Origin: an uncultured Chloroflexota bacterium
GTDB taxonomy: Bacteria; Chloroflexota; Anaerolineae; Caldilineales; Caldilineaceae
Direction: 5' to 3'
Assembly (NCBI GenBank): GCA_903858085.1
Contig: CAIOHJ010000269.1
Coordinates: forward strand, 1-10,376
Length of the DNA stretch: 10,376 nucleotides
The translations under genes and the position numbers were made by a program. The notes beneath the pieces were generated by a model, which was not told the origin of the DNA, made no database searches, and was given only the letters and a program-made list of their open reading frames with translations. Below, piece by piece: positions 6,621-10,376 of the stretch (its first letter is position 1; every line of letters starts with the position of its first letter).

Positions 6621-8975
6621 CTATTCTTTTACCTGCAACGGGCCCAGCTCGATCGCAAAACTGGCCGGCCCGGCGCTCACCGCCAGCCGCTGGCCCGTGG
6701 CCGGGTCGTACAGGCCGACTGCCAGCCTGTATTCGCCCGCCGCCAACGTCTCTGGCAGCCAAAGCCCATATCGATCCACAATCTCTTCGCCCGGCCGCCA
6801 GCTGCGGGTCGGGCGCATCCACTGCACCGGCTGGCCGTCGCGCTGGGCCACTTTGTTGCCACCCGCATCGAGCAGGTGGACAAAGACCTGGTAGTCCCGG
6901 TCGACCGCCCGCAGGCTCTGCCAGTGCAACGTCAGCAGCAAATGGCCGCCCGGCTCGGCGGCCGGGGTCAACGCATAGCTGCGCAGACGGATCCAGCCGT
7001 TGTTTTCGTCCACCGGCAGCCGGGCTGGGTCCCCCCAGAGCGCCCCCAGCCCACTCTCGACCAGCGCTGCCGCCGGCTGCAGCGCATACAGCGCCAGCCG
7101 CTGCGGAGCCTCCCCCGCCATACGCTCTTCGGCCAGCAAAAAGTCTTGCACGCGCAGCGGGCGCTCCCAGCCCGACTCTTCCGCCGGCAACACGCCGGGC
7201 ACAACCCAGAGCCGGCGGTAGGTGCTGCGCAGCCGCTCCAGCAGGGCCGGCTGGGCCCCGGCCAGCGCTGCCCCCTCGAACTCGCCGTACACCGGCAGCC
7301 GACCACGGTAGAGGTTGGCAAACGCCTGTGTCTTCTCCGGCTGCAACAGCAGGATCGCGTCCTCCGGCTGCTCTGCACTGCGGATCCGCTCGGCCACCTG
7401 CTGGAAGGCCGGGTCGGCCAGCGCCGTCGCATAGTGGGTCAGCAGCCACACCGTCAGCACGGCCAGGGCGCTGCCGTAAAGCCAGTTGCGAAGCCGATCG
7501 CCGGTGTCGTCGGCGTGCACGCTGCGCAGCTGCCGGGCCAGCAGCAGCCCGCCAACCAGCAGACCGGCCGCAGCCACCGCCAGCGGCGGCCAGTCGACCG
7601 CAGCCCAGCCGACCGCAGCCCCGCCAGCCGCACCGCGCCACCACGCCAGCTGCACCGTTGCAGCGTCGACCACTGTCCCCTGCAGCAGCAGGGGAGAATA
7701 ACGCCACTCCGTGAAGGTGACCGCGGCAAAGAGCGGCTGCACCCACTCGGCCAGCCGTTCCTGCACCAGCCCATAGGGTACCAACAGCCCCAGCAGCTGC
7801 ACCGCCAACGAGAGCAGCAGCAGCAGCGCGCCGGCCGCTTTGCCCCCCCAGCCCCTGCCAAGCAGCCAGCGCCAGCCCGGCAGAGCCAGCAAACAGAGAA
7901 AAGGCACCGTCGGCACGACAAAACGGGGGCCCCAGCTGTAGCCGCCGTGCCACATATACCACTTGGCGTAGATGCCAAAATAGAGGGCCACCAGCGCCAG
8001 GAGGAGGAACAACAGCCGACGCTGGTGGCGCCAGAACCAGAACGCGCCGGGCAGCGCCAGCCACAGCGCCGGGTTGTACCAGAGCACGCCGCGCGCCGGC
8101 CCGACCGTCAAGCCATACACGCCGAAGAGCCAGTCCCCGCTGAACCGTTCGGTCTCCACATAGCCTGTGTCCCAAAAATTTCCAAAACGCACCCAGTTCC
8201 ACCAGAGCGAGAGCAGACCGGCCACCCCCACCGGGATCGCCACCGTCACCACCGGCCGCCAGCAGCCCCAGAACAGCTGGCGCAGCCGCTCCAGGAAGGG
8301 GCCCGGCTGCCCAAACGGCGGCAGCACCAGCCACAGCCCAACCCCATAAAGCGGCAGGGTCACCAGGGTGAGCGTGCGGGTCAGATAGGCAATCCCCCAG
8401 GCCAGCCCCGCCCCCAGCAGATACTGTTTCCGCCCGGACTGGCCATAGGCGAGCAGGCCATAGGCCGCAGCCAACAGCCCCCAGCCGCTGACGGGGTCGC
8501 TGAAAAAGGTCTGGGTGTAGGGCCACGCCATCGTGCACAGACCAAAAAGCAGCGCAACCCCGATCGACGCCGCACGCGACCAGCCCAGCCGCCTCCCCAT
8601 CCGAAAGAGCAACGCCCCACTCCAGGCGGTCAGCAGCGGGTTGAGCAGCATCGCGGTGTGGACCAGCCCGATCTGGGGCCAGACACTGGCCGCCCACACC
8701 AGCGGCGCGGCCAGCAGCACCATTCCCAGCCCCTTGCGGGTGTAGAGGTTGCCGTCCGCGCCGATGTTGCCCTGCTGGTTCCCCATCCACAACAGCTGGT
8801 TGTTGTCCAGCGTGCCCCGGCGCACCCAGTTTTCTGCGGTGGCAAAGGTCGAAAGCCCGTCGCTGCTGTCGATCCGGCCCGTATAGGTGACCATCGCGCA
8901 GGCCAGCAGAAAGCCAAAGATCAAAAAGGCTGTGCTGCGGTCTTTGGGGAGGAGGTCGCGTCTGTTTTGTTGCAT
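6621..8975 (-). CDS. GT-C-like membrane glycosyltransferase candidate with C-terminal beta-sandwich
   Basis: This 784-residue polytopic membrane protein has about 10-12 hydrophobic spans (for example 14-31, 83-100, 133-150, 185-218, 240-258, 320-338, 352-372, 380-402, 465-480 and 500-518). The first extracytoplasmic loop has GRIDSSDG (33-40) and ATAENWVRRG (45-54), the place where GT-C enzymes keep acidic catalytic residues. A soluble part at about 520-650 is followed by a beta-sandwich at about 660-775 (LTLHWQS, YQVFVHLLD, AQRDGQP, WRPGE, GEYRLAVGLYD). By family knowledge such enzymes move sugars from polyprenyl-phosphate donors to surface acceptors; the donor and acceptor here are unknown. 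The start is set at ATG 8975, four bases after the upstream stop. ATG 8990 would overlap the upstream gene, and neither has a strong ribosome site, so coupling is likely. The membrane topology is sound; the catalytic role is inferred. Confidence 0.85.
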   Translation of the reverse strand: MQQNRRDLLPKDRSTAFLIFGFLLACAMVTYTGRIDSSDGLSTFATAENWVRRGTLDNNQLLWMGNQQGNIGADGNLYTRKGLGMVLLAAPLVWAASVWPQIGLVHTAMLLNPLLTAWSGALLFRMGRRLGWSRAASIGVALLFGLCTMAWPYTQTFFSDPVSGWGLLAAAYGLLAYGQSGRKQYLLGAGLAWGIAYLTRTLTLVTLPLYGVGLWLVLPPFGQPGPFLERLRQLFWGCWRPVVTVAIPVGVAGLLSLWWNWVRFGNFWDTGYVETERFSGDWLFGVYGLTVGPARGVLWYNPALWLALPGAFWFWRHQRRLLFLLLALVALYFGIYAKWYMWHGGYSWGPRFVVPTVPFLCLLALPGWRWLLGRGWGGKAAGALLLLLSLAVQLLGLLVPYGLVQERLAEWVQPLFAAVTFTEWRYSPLLLQGTVVDAATVQLAWWRGAAGGAAVGWAAVDWPPLAVAAAGLLVGGLLLARQLRSVHADDTGDRLRNWLYGSALAVLTVWLLTHYATALADPAFQQVAERIRSAEQPEDAILLLQPEKTQAFANLYRGRLPVYGEFEGAALAGAQPALLERLRSTYRRLWVVPGVLPAEESGWERPLRVQDFLLAEERMAGEAPQRLALYALQPAAALVESGLGALWGDPARLPVDENNGWIRLRSYALTPAAEPGGHLLLTLHWQSLRAVDRDYQVFVHLLDAGGNKVAQRDGQPVQWMRPTRSWRPGEEIVDRYGLWLPETLAAGEYRLAVGLYDPATGQRLAVSAGPASFAIELGPLQVKE

Positions 8976-8979
8976 CCTG

Positions 8980-10376
8980 TCACTGTACATCCACAGACAA
9001 TTCGATCGAATCGGCGCCGCCGACCCACAGCCGCTTTCCGGCTGCGTCGTACAGACCGACCCGCAGCGTGTAGCGCCCTGCGGCCAGCCCCGGCGGCAGC
9101 TGCAGCGCATAGGGGTCACGCACCGGCTGTCCTGCGCGCCAGGTGTTGGTGGGCGCCAGCCCCCGGACTGGCAGGTTGTCCTGCTGTGCCACCCTCTGGC
9201 CGTCCGGCGCAAAGAGCTGGGTGAAGACCGTGTAGCTGCTGGACGGCACCTGCGCTGCCTGCCAGTATAAGACCAGATGCAGAATTTCCCCAGCCCGGCC
9301 AGCCCCCCACACGGCGCTGCGCAGCTCGATCGGGCCCCGGTCCCCCTCGAATTTTCCCAGCCCCGGCCCGGCCGGCAGGCTGAAGACCCGCGCCCGCACA
9401 CAGCGGTCCGGCTGCTGCACATCGACCGCATAAAGCCCCGGCTCGGCGAAGAGCCGCTGGGCTGCCGGCGCCCACGGCGGCGCCCCCTCTCCTGGCGGGC
9501 TCAGCTCCACCCACCAGAACTCCCCGCTGCGGGCCGCTGCCACCAGTTTTTCTGCCTGAACCTCCTCGAAGGGACGGTCGTCGGGGGTGTAGCCGTCGAC
9601 GACCGCCACCCGATAGTGGCCATACAGCCAGGGATAGAGCTCGCGCCAGAGCGCGCTGTCTGCCATCAGGAGCGTGCGCGTCGGCCCGCCCGCCTCTGCC
9701 TGCAGCTGTTCGAGGGTCGCCCGGCAGGGGTGTTCCGCCAGTCTTCGCTGCTGGTAGGCGTGGGCCGCCTGCGGCGCGCCAGCCCCCAACACGACCAGCA
9801 GCCCCACCGTCACCGCAGCCACCCCCCCCACCGAGAGGCGGCGCAGCCGCTGCCCCGCCTGCGGCCAGATCTGGCCGGCAAACTCCACAGCGATCGCCAG
9901 CAGCAGCAGCGTGCGCGCCAGCACCGTCGTCACCAGAAGCCAGCGCTCCCCAGGCAGCAGAATCAGAAAAACCTGGCTCTCCAACAGATTGAGCGCCGTG
10001 AGCAGCACCGCCAGCCAGACCCCCACCAGGTCGGCGCGCAGCAGCACCAGAAACGCCAACACCCAGACCACAAACTGCGGGCTCCACCCCTTGCTGTACA
10101 AAAAAAGCCAGATCACGCTGATCCCCGTGAAGGCAACCGGCGTGCGTAGCCGGTTCCAGTCGTAGCGCCGGGTGTACAGCCAAAGATAGATCGCCCCAAA
10201 CCCGACCGTGATCGCCCCCCAAGGCAGGCTGGAGCTCCACTGCCCGCCCGCCCGCAGGCCGGACAGGTTGCGCATGTCGACCGGCACCAGCCCAAAGCCG
10301 TAGTAGCCCTCCCACAACGCCCAGAGACTCTGCCAGGGCGGGCGCAGGGCGTTGACCGTAAAACTGCTCAACGCCA
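8980..10376 (-). CDS. Membrane glycosyltransferase-like protein (GT87/GT-C type), N-terminus beyond window
   Basis: The frame is open to the right edge with no convincing start; a TTG at 10371 is an internal Leu rather than an initiator. About 465 codons are visible. Numbering from that TTG, PPWQSLWALWEG at 11-22 and SKGWSPQFVVW at 93-103 recall polytopic mannosyltransferase-like (GT87) proteins. Membrane spans lie at about 48-66, 79-92, 99-130, 144-165 and 181-199. A soluble region (205-335) is followed by a beta-sandwich at about 345-462 (LHLVLYWQA, YTVFTQLF, AQQDNLPV, WRAGQP, GRYTLRVGLYD). That sandwich is clearly related to the C-terminus of the next gene, four bases downstream. The pair therefore probably arose by duplication or domain sharing, with both products acting at the membrane on cell-surface glycans. 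The family assignment is tentative because the catalytic N-terminus is missing. Confidence 0.8.
   Translation of the reverse strand, partial: ALSSFTVNALRPPWQSLWALWEGYYGFGLVPVDMRNLSGLRAGGQWSSSLPWGAITVGFGAIYLWLYTRRYDWNRLRTPVAFTGISVIWLFLYSKGWSPQFVVWVLAFLVLLRADLVGVWLAVLLTALNLLESQVFLILLPGERWLLVTTVLARTLLLLAIAVEFAGQIWPQAGQRLRRLSVGGVAAVTVGLLVVLGAGAPQAAHAYQQRRLAEHPCRATLEQLQAEAGGPTRTLLMADSALWRELYPWLYGHYRVAVVDGYTPDDRPFEEVQAEKLVAAARSGEFWWVELSPPGEGAPPWAPAAQRLFAEPGLYAVDVQQPDRCVRARVFSLPAGPGLGKFEGDRGPIELRSAVWGAGRAGEILHLVLYWQAAQVPSSSYTVFTQLFAPDGQRVAQQDNLPVRGLAPTNTWRAGQPVRDPYALQLPPGLAAGRYTLRVGLYDAAGKRLWVGGADSIELSVDVQ

Noticed and set aside
5815..8790. 991-codon open frame on the minus strand
   Set aside because: Only its last 255 codons are the lipoprotein. 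The upstream part overlaps the glycosyltransferase gene in another frame and is Gly/Ala/Arg-rich, typical of a shadow frame in GC-rich DNA.
6876..9224. 782-codon open frame on the plus strand
   Set aside because: It is antisense to the glycosyltransferase gene, with Gln/Arg/Pro-rich low-complexity translation and no recognisable domain or ribosome site.

Overview
The window reads as chromosome of a GC-rich, probably filamentous or soil/hot-spring type Chloroflexota (Anaerolineae/Caldilinea-like). This is inferred from family types rather than a search. The supporting signs are a lipoprotein with LGCP-type repeats, GT-C membrane glycosyltransferases with a C-terminal beta-sandwich, an APPQY-type RsmD, and a CHAT-NB-ARC-TPR STAND protein. 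Every supported gene lies on the minus strand, so transcription runs from the right edge to the left edge.

Right part (10376 to 5815), cell-surface cluster. It starts with the 3' portion of a polytopic membrane protein that continues beyond the right edge (8980-10376). Next come a complete 784-residue GT-C-like membrane glycosyltransferase candidate (6621-8975) and a secreted lipoprotein (5815-6582). The two membrane proteins end in related beta-sandwich domains and are separated by only 4 bases, which suggests a duplicated, co-expressed pair working on surface glycans.

Middle part (5804 to 3772), housekeeping pair. rsmD (16S rRNA guanine-N2 methyltransferase) follows the lipoprotein by 10 bases. 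It overlaps by 4 bases (ATGA) with a gene for a Schlafen/AlbA_2-like plus HATPase_c_4 plus winged-helix regulator. The five genes from the right edge to 3772 have short gaps or overlaps and could form one transcript.

Break (3771 to 3453). This 319-base stretch is visibly richer in A+T than its surroundings. It holds two mutually inverted 17-base hairpins (REP-like), a possible extended -10 promoter and a perfect 10-base inverted repeat in the presumed leader.

Left part (3452 to 1), candidate conflict/signalling operon of three genes. It encodes a 78-residue Cys/His-rich protein, a 153-residue protein with three predicted membrane helices (4-base ATGA overlap), and a large CHAT protease-NB-ARC-TPR protein cut by the left edge at residue 900. 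The CHAT His and Cys and the P-loop are intact, and the TPR region contains nearly identical 120-base repeats. A plausible but unproven model is that the TPRs sense a trigger, the NTPase oligomerises, the CHAT protease is activated, and the membrane protein or the Cys/His protein is its target or effector. This operon is the most interesting object in the window.
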